The notes under the pieces: generated by a model
Told to the model about the DNA's origin: nothing
Databases searched by the model: none
What the model saw: only the letters and a program-made list of their open reading frames with translations
Source: VXNE01 sp964518405
GTDB taxonomy: Bacteria > Pseudomonadota > Gammaproteobacteria > Pseudomonadales > Azotimanducaceae
Length of the DNA: 64,000 nucleotides
Direction of reading: 5' to 3'
Assembly: GCA_964518405.1 (NCBI GenBank)
Contig: CAZFGB010000073.1
Span: 1 to 64,000, forward strand
Part shown: positions 17,429 to 26,311 of the stretch, piece by piece
Numbering within the stretch: the stretch's first letter is position 1
How the letters are laid out: the number at the start of each line of letters is the position of its first letter
Made by a program: the position numbers and the translations under genes

Positions 17429-19206
17429 CCGCGTCCGATTCGTTGCACGGCAGCATCCTCGACAACATGGACGACGGCGTCGTCGCGGTCGACCGTCGGG
17501 GCGTGATCACGAGCATCAACGCCGCCGGCGGTGCCATCCTCGGCATCGCGCCGGAGAGCTGTCCAGGCCGCGCCTTCGCGGAAGTGTTCGTGCTCGCCGA
17601 AGGTCTCGACCAGTTCACGCAGGCGATGCTCGACGCCGTCAACAACAACGAACTAGGTCGCCGCACCGTCGAGATCGAGGTGGACGGCGAGCGCCGGATG
17701 CTGACGGTCAGCGCGTCCTATCTTCCCCGGGCGGCACTTGCCGAGTCGGACGACGAAGCCGGCGCGGGCGGGATCGTCGCGGTCTTCACCGACATCAGCG
17801 CCGAGGTGCATCTCAAGGAGACGGTGGAGAGCCAGTACGCCGAGCTGCAGCAAGCCTACCGAGCGGCCGACGAAGCCAATACCGAGCTTTCCGAGGCGCT
17901 GCGCAAGGGTCAGATCGCCCGCATCGCGGCCACCGCGGCGGTGATCGCGGTGGCAGCCGGGGCTGGCTGGTATGCCTGGGACGCGGGCGCCCCGGACCAG
18001 GAGGCGAGACCGCCGGCCGCCGGCGGCGGCGAAACGGCGGTGTTCACGGTCAGCCCGCAACGGGTTGTTTCCGAACTGACCGTGCCGGGCCGGCTGGCGC
18101 CGCGCCGGGAGACCGACGTGCAGAGCCCCGTGGACGGCAGCGTGACGGCCATGCACTTCCGCTACGGCGACACGGTCGGGAGCGGCGAACTATTGCTTGA
18201 GCTCGACGCCTCCGCCGCCCGCCGGGAACGGCGCTCGATGCGGGCGCGGCACATCGATGCCGAACGGCGCGTGCAGGAACTGGAAGCGTGGGAGAGGAGC
18301 CGCCCGGTCGTCGCCGCCCGCCGATCACTCGCGCGCGTCGAACGCGCCCTGCAGCAGCAGCGCCACCAGCTGACCGAGACCGAGTTCCTGCGCGAGCGGG
18401 GCATCGTTCCGAGGTCCGAACTCGACGCCGCGCGGGAACGCTACGAGAGTCTGCAACTCGATGTCGAAGCCGCGCGGCAGGACCTCGCCGAGGCCCGCCG
18501 CGGGGGGGACGCCGAGGCCCTGGAGGCCGCGCGTCTCGAATTTCGCAACGTGGACGAGGAACTGCGCGACCTCGACCTCGCGATCGCCGGGGCAGGCGTG
18601 CGGGCGCCGGCCGGCGGCGTGGTGCTGCGCCCGCCCGCGAACGACGGCGCGGGGGGCGGGCCGCTGCTCAAGGGGGCATCGGTCCGGCGCGGCCAGTTGC
18701 TGCTCACCGTGGCCGACGTCTCCGCGCTTTCGGTGTCCGGCCTCGTCGACGAGGTCGAAGTCGCCGACCTGCTGCCGGGTCAGCCCGTAATGGTGACGGC
18801 CGACGCGCTACCCGGAATCGAACTCGCGGGCACGGTCGCCAACGTCGCCGCCCAGGCGAGCAACGCCAGCGGTCCTCCGGGGCAGCCCGCCCTGTTCCCG
18901 ATCGTCGCGTCGCTCGACGAGATCGACGGCGGGATCCGCGGCAACCTGCGCCTCGGCATGTCGGTGGACATCCGCGTGACAACGACCGACCGCGACGACG
19001 CGCTGCTGGTCCCGATCAGCGCCGTGCGGGTCGGCGCGACCGGCTCGACCGTGCGGCTTCGGTCGCAGTCATCCGGCGAGTTCTCCACCGTAAATGTCGA
19101 GACCGGCCGCACGACCCCGGATGCCGTCGAGATCGTCGCCGGGGTCGAGGCGGGCGACGAACTGCTGCTCGGCGCACCGCCATCGGCGCTGGATCGTCTC
19201 CGGTGA
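17425..19206 (+). CDS. PAS-domain / HlyD-type periplasmic adaptor fusion
   Basis: The 593-aa protein is a fusion. Residues about 8-130 form a PAS-like sensor (ILDNMDDGVVAVDRRGVITSINAAG, then VFTDISAEVHLKE). A short coiled coil follows (ESQYAELQQAYRAADEANTE). A single membrane segment is at about 170-192 (AATAAVIAVAAGAGWYAW). The remainder is a MacA/HlyD adaptor: ELTVPGRLAPRRETDVQSPV, a long Arg/Glu-rich hairpin, GVRAPAGGVVLRPP, and a beta-barrel ending DELLLGAPPSALDRLR. The PAS domain would be cytoplasmic and the adaptor periplasmic. Adaptors do not normally carry PAS domains. The gene overlaps TolC by 4 bp and precedes the ABC genes, so it belongs to that exporter. Confidence 0.85.
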   Translation: MTASDSLHGSILDNMDDGVVAVDRRGVITSINAAGGAILGIAPESCPGRAFAEVFVLAEGLDQFTQAMLDAVNNNELGRRTVEIEVDGERRMLTVSASYLPRAALAESDDEAGAGGIVAVFTDISAEVHLKETVESQYAELQQAYRAADEANTELSEALRKGQIARIAATAAVIAVAAGAGWYAWDAGAPDQEARPPAAGGGETAVFTVSPQRVVSELTVPGRLAPRRETDVQSPVDGSVTAMHFRYGDTVGSGELLLELDASAARRERRSMRARHIDAERRVQELEAWERSRPVVAARRSLARVERALQQQRHQLTETEFLRERGIVPRSELDAARERYESLQLDVEAARQDLAEARRGGDAEALEAARLEFRNVDEELRDLDLAIAGAGVRAPAGGVVLRPPANDGAGGGPLLKGASVRRGQLLLTVADVSALSVSGLVDEVEVADLLPGQPVMVTADALPGIELAGTVANVAAQASNASGPPGQPALFPIVASLDEIDGGIRGNLRLGMSVDIRVTTTDRDDALLVPISAVRVGATGSTVRLRSQSSGEFSTVNVETGRTTPDAVEIVAGVEAGDELLLGAPPSALDRLR

Positions 19207-19246
19207 CGCCGAACCGCACAGGCGGCCGCGCGCGGAACATCCGTCC

Positions 19247-20041
19247 ATGACGACGGCAGCGGATGGGTGCCGGACGGCGGACGACGGAACCCGCAACGAC
19301 GCCGGATTCGGGCCCCGCGGCACCGTGCTGCGGTTGCGGGACGTGCACAAGTCCTATCCCCTCGGCCCGGTTCGCGTGGACGTGCTGAAGGGTGTCGACC
19401 TCGCGGTGCGGCGAGGGGAACTGCTGTCGATCATGGGTCCGTCCGGCTGCGGCAAGTCGACGCTGATGAACATCGCCGGGCTGCTGGACCGGCCCACGAG
19501 CGGGGCGTGCCTTCTCCAGGGCCGCGACGCGGCGCGGATGTCCGACGACGAGCGCACGGCGATGCGCAACGCGCACATCGGCTTCGTGTTCCAGTCGTTC
19601 CACCTGCTGCCGCGCCTCACGGCGGCGCAGAACGCGGGTTTGCCGCTCGTCTACCGCGGCCTGCCCGACGCCGAGGTCCGCAGGCACGCCATCGAGGCCC
19701 TGGATCGGGTCGGCATGGCGAACCGCAACGGACATCTCCCCAATCAGCTTTCCGGCGGCCAGCAGCAACGCGTCGCCCTGGCAAGGGCGCTGGTCGGCGA
19801 ACCCGCCGTCGTGCTCGCCGACGAACCCACCGGCGCTCTGGATCCGGCGACCGGGCGCGAGGTCATGGCAATGTTCGAGGCGCTGTGCGGCGGACGGGAA
19901 GTCGCGGTGATCATCGTCACCCACAGCGCCGAGGTCGCGGCGCGCTGTCACCGCCAGACCCGGATGGCGCACGGTCTGCTCGTCGAGACGCAGGTGGCCG
20001 AGAGTCCGGCGTCCGGCGGCAGCGAAGCTATCGCGCGATGA
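19247..20041 (+). CDS. MacB-type ABC transporter ATP-binding protein
   Basis: The 264-aa protein is an ABC ATPase of the LolD/MacB subclass. It has Walker A (GPSGCGKST), the family hallmark FVFQSFHLLPRLTAAQN, signature LSGGQQQR, Walker B (VVLADEPTGALD) and a switch His in VTHSAE. About 25 N-terminal residues precede the usual start. The ATG at 19247 is preferred to a longer in-frame extension lacking a ribosome binding site. It overlaps the permease by 4 bp (ATGA). With the permease it forms a split MacB. Confidence 0.92.
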   Translation: MTTAADGCRTADDGTRNDAGFGPRGTVLRLRDVHKSYPLGPVRVDVLKGVDLAVRRGELLSIMGPSGCGKSTLMNIAGLLDRPTSGACLLQGRDAARMSDDERTAMRNAHIGFVFQSFHLLPRLTAAQNAGLPLVYRGLPDAEVRRHAIEALDRVGMANRNGHLPNQLSGGQQQRVALARALVGEPAVVLADEPTGALDPATGREVMAMFEALCGGREVAVIIVTHSAEVAARCHRQTRMAHGLLVETQVAESPASGGSEAIAR

Positions 20042-21300
20042 ACGAAGCCGAACCGGCACAGCGCCTGGACCGGTTTCTCCGCTCCGCCCTCGCTCGGCGC
20101 GCGACGGCGCTGGCGCTCCGCCTGCGCGCCAATGCCAGGGAGGCGGCCGCGAGTCTGCGCTCCGTGCTCGTGCGCAGCGCGCTGGCGCTGGTCGGCATCG
20201 TGGTCGGCATCGGCGCGGTCATTGCGATGGTCTCGACCGGGGAAATCGTCAAGGAGGAGTCCCTGAAGCAGTTCCGGGAACTCGGCACCGACATCGTCAC
20301 GGTCAGGAGGCAGTTCACGCGCGTCCGCGGCCGCGCGCTGGACCTCTCCCTCTCCGACGTGCTCGGGCTGGCCCCGGCGCTGCCCGCCATCGAGTCGGCC
20401 GCCGCCGCCGTGGACGCGAATTCGCCGATTCGGTACCGCGGCCAGATGCTGAGCGACGGCACGGTATTCGGCGTGACCGGGACGTTCTTCGACCTGAACA
20501 AGCTGCCCCTGGCCGAAGGCCGCCTGGTCTCGGACCTCGATCGCCACCGGTTCTACTGCGTCGCGGGCGCCGGCATCGCGCGCGGCATTCGCGACGCGGG
20601 CGCGGCGTCCGTTGTCGGCGAGCGCATCCGCGTCTTCGGGCGCCTGTGCACCGTCATTGGCGTACTCGAGTCCGTGCCGCCGCTTGCTTTCGGACGGCAG
20701 ATCGCGCCGGATCAGGCCGTGTTCATGCCGATCACGGCCGTCATGCGCGCCGCCGGAGCGAGAATCCGCGAGGCCGTCGCCCGCATGCACGATGGCGTGA
20801 CGCCGGAAGCGGCCCGGCAGGATGTCCTGAGGTACTTCCAACGCGTTCGACCCGAACTGCCGGTGACCGCCAGCACGGCGAGCCAGCTCATCGCGCGCAT
20901 GCGCAGCCAAGGACAGCTGTTCGCGCTCCTCCTCGCCGCCATCGCGGCCATCTCGCTCATCGTCGGGGGTGTCGGCGTGATGAACGTCATGCTCATGTCC
21001 GTGCGCGAGCGGCGCGCCGAGATCGGGCTGCGCCGCGCGATCGGCGCCCGCCGCAGCGACGTGCAGCAGCAGTTCGTGGTCGAGTCGGCGGCGCTGTGCC
21101 TCGCGGGAGGCGTACTCGGCGTCGCGCTCGGCATCGCCGTGGCCTGGGGAATCTGCCGGTTCGCCGGATGGCCGTTCTCGATCTCGACCACCGCCGTCCT
21201 GGCGGGCGTTGCGGTAGCTACGACGGTGGGCGTCTTCTTCGGCCTGTACCCTGCGTATCGGGCCTCCCGCCTAGATCCCATCGAAGCGTTGCGGAGCTAA
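20038..21300 (+). CDS. MacB/FtsX-type ABC transporter permease
   Basis: The 420-aa permease has one N-terminal helix (ALALVGIVVGIGAVIAMVSTG), a large periplasmic MacB-PCD region (residues about 60-290), then three C-terminal helices of an FtsX domain. The first carries SLIVGGVGVMNVMLMSVRERRAEIGLRRAIGARR, typical of MacB. It ends in RASRLDPIEALRS. MacB-type permeases act mechanically with adaptor and TolC to expel molecules from the periplasm, such as macrolides, peptides, siderophores or lipids. It is the last gene of the exporter operon. The left island repeat starts 1 bp after its stop codon. Confidence 0.92.
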   Translation: MNEAEPAQRLDRFLRSALARRATALALRLRANAREAAASLRSVLVRSALALVGIVVGIGAVIAMVSTGEIVKEESLKQFRELGTDIVTVRRQFTRVRGRALDLSLSDVLGLAPALPAIESAAAAVDANSPIRYRGQMLSDGTVFGVTGTFFDLNKLPLAEGRLVSDLDRHRFYCVAGAGIARGIRDAGAASVVGERIRVFGRLCTVIGVLESVPPLAFGRQIAPDQAVFMPITAVMRAAGARIREAVARMHDGVTPEAARQDVLRYFQRVRPELPVTASTASQLIARMRSQGQLFALLLAAIAAISLIVGGVGVMNVMLMSVRERRAEIGLRRAIGARRSDVQQQFVVESAALCLAGGVLGVALGIAVAWGICRFAGWPFSISTTAVLAGVAVATTVGVFFGLYPAYRASRLDPIEALRS

Positions 21301-21301
21301 T

Positions 21302-21324
21302 TTGAAGTGTTGGCGGAGCGGACG
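21302..21324. repeat. Left attachment-site-like direct repeat (attL/attR copy of tRNA-Asp 3' end)
   Basis: This 23-base sequence, starting TTGAAGTGTTGGCGG and ending AGCGGACG, is identical to 30334-30356. The right copy is the last 14 nt of tRNA-Asp including CCA (minus strand) plus 9 nt of downstream sequence. A perfect copy about 9 kb away with no tRNA body around it is the usual scar of tRNA-targeted site-specific integration. Confidence 0.85.
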
Positions 21325-21338
21325 TCTGCCGTCCGCCA

Positions 21339-21404
21339 ATTCCCTACGTCTCGCTCGCAGAGGCGCGCGAGAAGGCGCTCGACTACCGCAGGATCGCCAA
21401 GTCG
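21339..21404 (+). pseudogene. Remnant of a tyrosine integrase N-terminal domain
   Basis: A short reading segment just inside the left repeat encodes PYVSLAEAREKALDYRR followed by IAKS. This fits the arm-binding (DUF4102-type) N-terminus of P4-like integrases, where a (V/L)SLAEAR motif precedes a helix with xRR. No start, catalytic Arg/His/Tyr domain or further similarity follows, so only a fragment of about 22 codons remains. Its position next to the repeat supports an integrase origin. Confidence 0.5.
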
Positions 21405-21534
21405 CGTCCACGGCGCTTCGGTCTAGGTCCGCAGACCAGCACACCGCTTCCGCCATTGCCTGCCTCCGTGCCTGCCTCGGATCAGCCGCCGCGAGTACCC
21501 GCACTATCGGCAGACCGCTACGGCGCCGTCGTCC

Positions 21535-22093
21535 CTAGCGGCCCTGCCACAGCTCGCCGGGCAGCCGCGAAAGCAGCCTCTCCGCGACCACCCAAGCCCC
21601 CGCGTTCGCATCCCACTCGCGCCCCGCCGCAAGCAAACCACTCATGTCGGCTCCGAAACTCGGGTCGCGGAGCTTGCCGTCGAGGTTCTGCTCAAACATC
21701 GCGCGGGTTAGCGGACGGCCTTCCGCGTCCATGTAGGAGCGAAACGTCCGCACGATGCGCTCTGGATCGCTTCGGCCATCCACCAGACCCACCGTCAGGT
21801 CGAACAGATCGCGCCCTTTCTTGCGCTGGTACAACGCCCGCAGCTTCGTCGCCAGCAACTCGTCGAGTTCGAAAGTCCTAATCTTCGCCGCCCCCTCGAA
21901 CCAGCGGGACCGCACGCTCAACGAACGGCTCGTGTAGCCCAGGACGGCCAAGCGCTCACGCGTGTTGATCTCGACCTTCACCCGCATCCGCATGGGAGGA
22001 GCGCCGCCCGACTCGAAGCCATAACGGAACGTCACCCGCCCGTGCGTCTGCTTCCACCCCGGCTTGCCGAGCCACGGGTTAAGCGTCGCCTGA
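21535..22093 (-). pseudogene. 5'-truncated AbiEii/AbiGii-type nucleotidyltransferase toxin
   Basis: About 185 codons encode the C-terminal two thirds of an AbiEii-like protein (DUF1814 nucleotidyltransferase). It includes MRVKVEINTRER, the typical FELDELLATKLRALYQRKKGRDLFDL helix and a C-terminal helical region. The N-terminal catalytic GG-S and DxD part is missing. At 22093/22094 the sequence switches abruptly to an oppositely oriented DUF262 gene. The first nine or so readable codons upstream are antisense to that gene. The partner antitoxin (AbiEi) is absent. The fragment should be nonfunctional. Confidence 0.75.
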
Positions 22094-23993
22094 CTGGACC
22101 AGATCGACCTCGGCAGCATCGCGCTGCCGGAGTTCCAGCGCGGCTACGTGTGGAACCGAGACCAGGTTCGAGGGCTGATGCAGTCCCTGTACCTGGGGCA
22201 CCCAGTGGGCAGCCTGCTGGTCTGGGTGACGCCGACACAGGCGGCGAACACGCGGGGTGGTCAGGAGCTGCCTCCCGGCTTCGTGAAGCTCCTGCTCGAC
22301 GGGCAGCAACGCGTCACTTCGCTCTACGGCCTTGTCCGCGGGAAGGCTCCCGCCTTCTTCGAAGGGAACGAGCGCGCGTTCACCGACCTGCGCTTCCACC
22401 TCGGCGACGAAGTGTTCTCGTTCTACCAGCCGCTCAAGATGCGCGACGACCCGCTGTGGGTGGACGTTACGGAGCTGCTGCAACAGGGCGCGGGTGTCGT
22501 TGTGCAGCGATTCGTCGCCGACTCCGCTTACGCGGACCGCGTCGGCGACTTCCTCGGCCACCTGAACCGGATCGACAGGATCAAGGAGACGGACCTCCAC
22601 ATCGAGGAGGTGACGGGCGAAGACAAGACCATCGACGTCGTGGTAGACATCGTCGAAGGGCGATCTGGCGCTGGCGAAGGTGTGCGCCCAGTGGCCCGAG
22701 GCGCGGCAGCGGCTCAATGGGGAACTCGGACGCTGGTCGGAAGCCGGTTATTACTTCAGGCTCGAACTGCTGCTGCGCAGCGTCACGACCACGCTGACCG
22801 GAGAAGCGATGTTCAGCGCGCTGGACGGTGTGGAGAATCCGACCTTCCAGAACGGGTTGAAGACGACCGTGCAGCACATCGATTGGTCGCTCAACCTGAT
22901 CGGCTCCCGGCTGGGTCTCGATCATGATCGGGTGCTTGGCGGAAGGTATGCCCTGCCCCTCATGTCGCGCTATCTGTCGCTGCGCGGCGGCGCGATCTCG
23001 GATCCCTCGGAACGCGATCGGCTGCTCTACTGGTACGTGCACAGTTTCCTGTGGGGACGTTACGCGGGGTCGACCGAGTCGGTGCTGAACCAGGACCTTG
23101 GCGCCATCGAGAACATCGACGGGGGACTGGACCGGCTGACGGAAAGCCTGCGCCGCGACCGCGGCGACCTCCGCCTCCATCCGGCGGATTTCCTTGGCTG
23201 GAGCCGCGGCGCACGTTTCTACCCGCTGCTCTACATGCTCACGAGGGTTTGGGGTGCGCTGGACTGGGAGACGGGCGTCGAACTGAAGGGACACCTGCTC
23301 GGTAGCCTGAGCAGCTTGGAACTGCACCACATCTTCCCGAAGGCGCGCCTGTACAAGGCGGGCTACGAGCCGTCTCAGGTGAACGCGCTGGCCAATTTCA
23401 CGTTCCTGACGAAGGAGACGAACTTGAAGGTGTCCGCCAAGGACCCGGCAGCCTATCTGGCGGCGTACGCCGAGAAGGACCCGGCGTTGCTGTCGTCGCA
23501 CTGGATACCGCTGGAGCCCGAGCTGTGGGAAGTGGATCGCTACGAGGACTTCCTAGCCGCGCGGCGCGAACTGCTCGCGACCGCTGCAAACGACTTTCTC
23601 GAGACGCTGCGGCGCGGGGAAGTGCCGGAGGAGGAAGTCGAGATTCGCGTCGTCGAACGGGAGCCGGCATCGGTGCCGGGCGGCATCGAGGGAGAGGAAG
23701 AGGAAGATCTGCTGATCGAGGTGAACCAGTGGGTGGTGGAACAGGGATTGCCCGAGGGCAAGTTCCTGTTCGAGCTGGCGGACCCGGAATCCGGCGAGGC
23801 GTACGGCGTGCTCGACCTGGCATGGCCGGATGGCATGCAGGAGGGACTGAGCGTACCGGTGGCGCTGTTGCTGAACGAACCGGAGGAGACGGAAGCGGCG
23901 GCAAACCGGGCAGGCTATCGCTATTTCACCGACGTGAACTCATTCAAAACCTACGTGGACCGGGAGGTCCTCGTGGTCGACGATGCGGCCTGA
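22094..23993 (+). pseudogene. Damaged DUF262 / GmrSD-type restriction protein
   Basis: The reading begins abruptly after a stop codon (22091-22093) with LDQIDLGSIALPEFQRGYVW, the DUF262 start region minus its first 10-20 residues. It continues with the catalytic-type motif LLDGQQRVTSL. At about 22660-22670 the text jumps from TIDVVVDIV directly to KGDLALAKVCAQWPEAR in another frame. The expected FxRxNxxGTxLS segment is missing, so an out-of-frame deletion of roughly 35 bp seems to have occurred. The second part runs to 23993 with an HNH/DUF1524-like LELHHIFPKARLYK. GmrSD-like enzymes restrict modified phage DNA. With two lesions this copy is probably dead. Confidence 0.8.
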
Positions 23994-24401
23994 GATGGTG
24001 ACGTTCAACGCGATCGACGTGGAAACGGCCAACGCCGATCGGGCGAGCATCTGCCAGATCGGCATTGTCCACGCTCGGGGCGGCAGGGTCGTGGATCGCT
24101 GGCAGACGCTGGTGAACCCCGAGGACTGGTTCGATCCGTGGAACGTGTCGATCCATGGAATTGACGAACGGGACGTGCGAAAGAGTCCGACGCTGCCCGA
24201 GGTTCGCGACGAACTGCGCCGACGGCTCCGCGGCTCGGTGTTGGTTACCACACGTCCTTCGACCGCGTGGCGTTCGAGCGAGCCATGACGCGGTACGACC
24301 TCGAACAGCTCCAGGTGACGTGGCTCGACAGCGCCAGGATCGTGCGCCGGGCGTGGCCGGACCGGTACGGCCAAAGGGGTTACGGCCTCACGAGTACCTG
24401 A
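23983..24401 (+). pseudogene. Frameshifted, 3'-truncated DEDD 3'-5' exonuclease
   Basis: The first frame encodes an epsilon/DnaQ-like exonuclease N-terminus: FNAIDVETANADRASICQIG (catalytic DxE), NPEDWFDPWNVSIHGID and the expected spacing to a second block. Near 24238-24242 one G appears to be missing. The next block, VGYHTSFDRVAFERAM (catalytic Asp), is in another frame. The sequence then ends at a TGA (24399-24401) after RYGQRGYGL, without the last Asp-containing helix, where the next gene fragment begins. It overlaps the DUF262 stop by 11 bp. Exonuclease activity is not expected. Confidence 0.7.
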
Positions 24402-25473
24402 AGCGGCAGTTGGCGAAGCGTGGCGTGGCGTTCGAGGCGCTGGACAACGGCGTCCCGAGCTGCGCCGATCCGGACCTCATGCAGCGGCTGGCGGACAATC
24501 TGACGGCGGCGCGGATCGACGCGTTGCTGCGCAAGTGGCTGGCGCCTGCCGCATCCGTTCACGGCCGCCGATCGGGCCGCGGGCATCCGCTACGACATCT
24601 CGATGCTGCAAGCCGAGTTCGCTCTCACCCAGGTGTTCGACCGCCCCGTCCAGGGGCGGGTGCTGTTCGAGGAGGTCATGCGCGAGAACCTCGACCTGGG
24701 CCGCCCCGACCATGTGCAGTTGATCTTCGACCGGCGCGTCAGCCGGCGCACCCCCTCGCGGTACCGAACCCGCGTCATTACCGACGGGGTCGTCCCGTCG
24801 CTGCACGTCGACTACAAGCACTCGCGCATCAAGCAGTACCACAAGGAGGGGCGCGCCCCTGCGCACCGAGACGGTGGTCAACGACACCTACGATTTCGAC
24901 ATCGGCAGACGGCTGCGCAACCTCGAGGATCTGAAGAAGATCGGCTTCGCCGCCAACCGGCGCCTGCTGCGCGTCCAGCGCGTCAGCCACGACTGCCTCG
25001 TCGGAGCCGAGGCGTTCGACGACCTGCATCGTCCGCGCGCCGTCGGCGGACAGCGCGCCTCGGCCTTGCGCTTCGGCGACCCCCGTGCGCAGGCCCTGCT
25101 GGCGGCGCTGCTCGGCTTCCGCATGCTGCCCGACGGCTTCCAAAACCGGGACCTGCGCGGGCGCGTCGCGCCGCTGCTCGGCCTCTCCATCGACGACTGC
25201 GGCCGCGGCCGCATGACCTACGACCTGCGCCGGCTGCGGCTGCGGCTGCGCGGGCTTCTCGAGCGCATCCCCTTCACCAGGAGCTACCGCGTCACCGACG
25301 ACGGCTTGCGAACGGCCCTGTGCCACCACCGGACCTATGCCCGCGTCCTGCGCCCCGCCATGTCCGTCGTGTTCGATGCGCCGCCGCGCACGGCCTCCCG
25401 GCTTGACCGCGCCGTCGACTCCTTCGATCAAGAAATACAGCGACTCTGGGAAGGCCGCATGCTCGCAGCCTGA
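24389..25473 (+). pseudogene. Multiply frameshifted gene of an unnamed family
   Basis: I recognise this only as a widespread uncharacterised protein of about 430 aa, common in accessory DNA. The reading starts without a start codon (HEYLKRQLAKRGVAFEALDN). It shifts frame near 24540 (RLPHPFTAADRAAGIRYDIS follows) and again near 24855, where one extra C interrupts KEGRA|LRTETVVNDTYDF. It then runs to 25473 (ends EGRMLAA). Conserved-looking pieces include QLIFDRRVSRRTP, LHVDYKHSRIKQYHKEG and MTYDLRRLRLRLRG. At least two frameshifts and a missing N-terminus mark it as decayed. Confidence 0.65.
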
Positions 25474-25532
25474 TATGCAACCCAACTGTTAACATCAGCT
25501 CCGCTCAAGAAGTCTAAGGCATTAGCGGGCGA

Positions 25533-26144
25533 ATGAGACCGGTCAGGGATACGGTCGCTGCGGCGCTGGGGTGCTTGGGCGGGGAGTTCACGCCGGATAG
25601 GCTGGCCTACCTGGCGCTGACCTCGAAGGACGAAAGGTTGCTGTGCGGCGCGCTGGCGCGGCGTCTGCATGAGGAGTTTTGCGACGACGCTGAGATCATC
25701 GTCCGCCGCGAGTGGCCAGTGCCTAGCAACACGCGGAAGAGAGTGGATGTCGCGGTGCTGCGCGCTAGCAAGCCGGTGGCGCTGATCGAGGCAAAGGCGG
25801 CGATGTCGTTCGACTTGGTGAAGGGAACGGGTCGAGGTTTCCCGGTACCCGCCGTGCTGAAGGACATTGGGAAACTGCGAGGGATCGATGTGGAGGTAGA
25901 GCGTTTTGCATTGCTGTTCGTCACCGACACCAAGCAGTTGCCAAGCGCGGAACACGACGCGGCATTGCCCTACGCGGAGGAACGGCGGCGGCACGGCGTT
26001 ATCGACGAGCCCAGAATGATGGCCGGGTACAGGCGATTTCTCCGAGCAGTGGGCCACCTTCCTGTTGTGGACTGTGGGCGAGTGGCCGGAGGGGTCGCCT
26101 TCGGCGTAGAAGTGGACGTCCTGTATTGGCTCTTGGAGGTGTGA
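25533..26144 (+). CDS. PD-(D/E)xK nuclease-like protein of unknown role
   Basis: The 203-aa protein has a likely restriction-nuclease-type core. RVDVAVLRASKPVALIEAKA gives an acidic residue on one strand and ExK on the next, preceded by REWPVPSNTRKR. The segment after it (DIGKLRGIDVEVERFALLFVTD) fits the following helix and strand. The N-terminus is helical. This fold occurs in many defence and repair nucleases, and many such small proteins lack a known substrate. The gene is complete, unlike everything to its left, and converges with the E1-like gene. It may be part of the island's intact defence module, but no linkage is proven. Confidence 0.6.
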   Translation: MRPVRDTVAAALGCLGGEFTPDRLAYLALTSKDERLLCGALARRLHEEFCDDAEIIVRREWPVPSNTRKRVDVAVLRASKPVALIEAKAAMSFDLVKGTGRGFPVPAVLKDIGKLRGIDVEVERFALLFVTDTKQLPSAEHDAALPYAEERRRHGVIDEPRMMAGYRRFLRAVGHLPVVDCGRVAGGVAFGVEVDVLYWLLEV

Positions 26145-26311
26145 ACCGCACCGGTCGGGCGAGGCGCGGCGGCGGGCCTGGACCCTCAACTCCGTGGTGG
26201 GAAGTTGCCGGGGGAACAGGCGGGGTTCTGCTTGCCGCGCTCCCAAGACACCGGGATTCAAACAGGACCGCTCAGAACCCGCTGTGTCATCCCCCGCCTT
26301 CCGAAGCTCCC

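Noticed and set aside
21302..21324. A second tRNA gene at the left repeat
   Set aside because: Only 14 nt of the tRNA 3' end are present, without anticodon or D arm. It is a repeat scar, not a tRNA.
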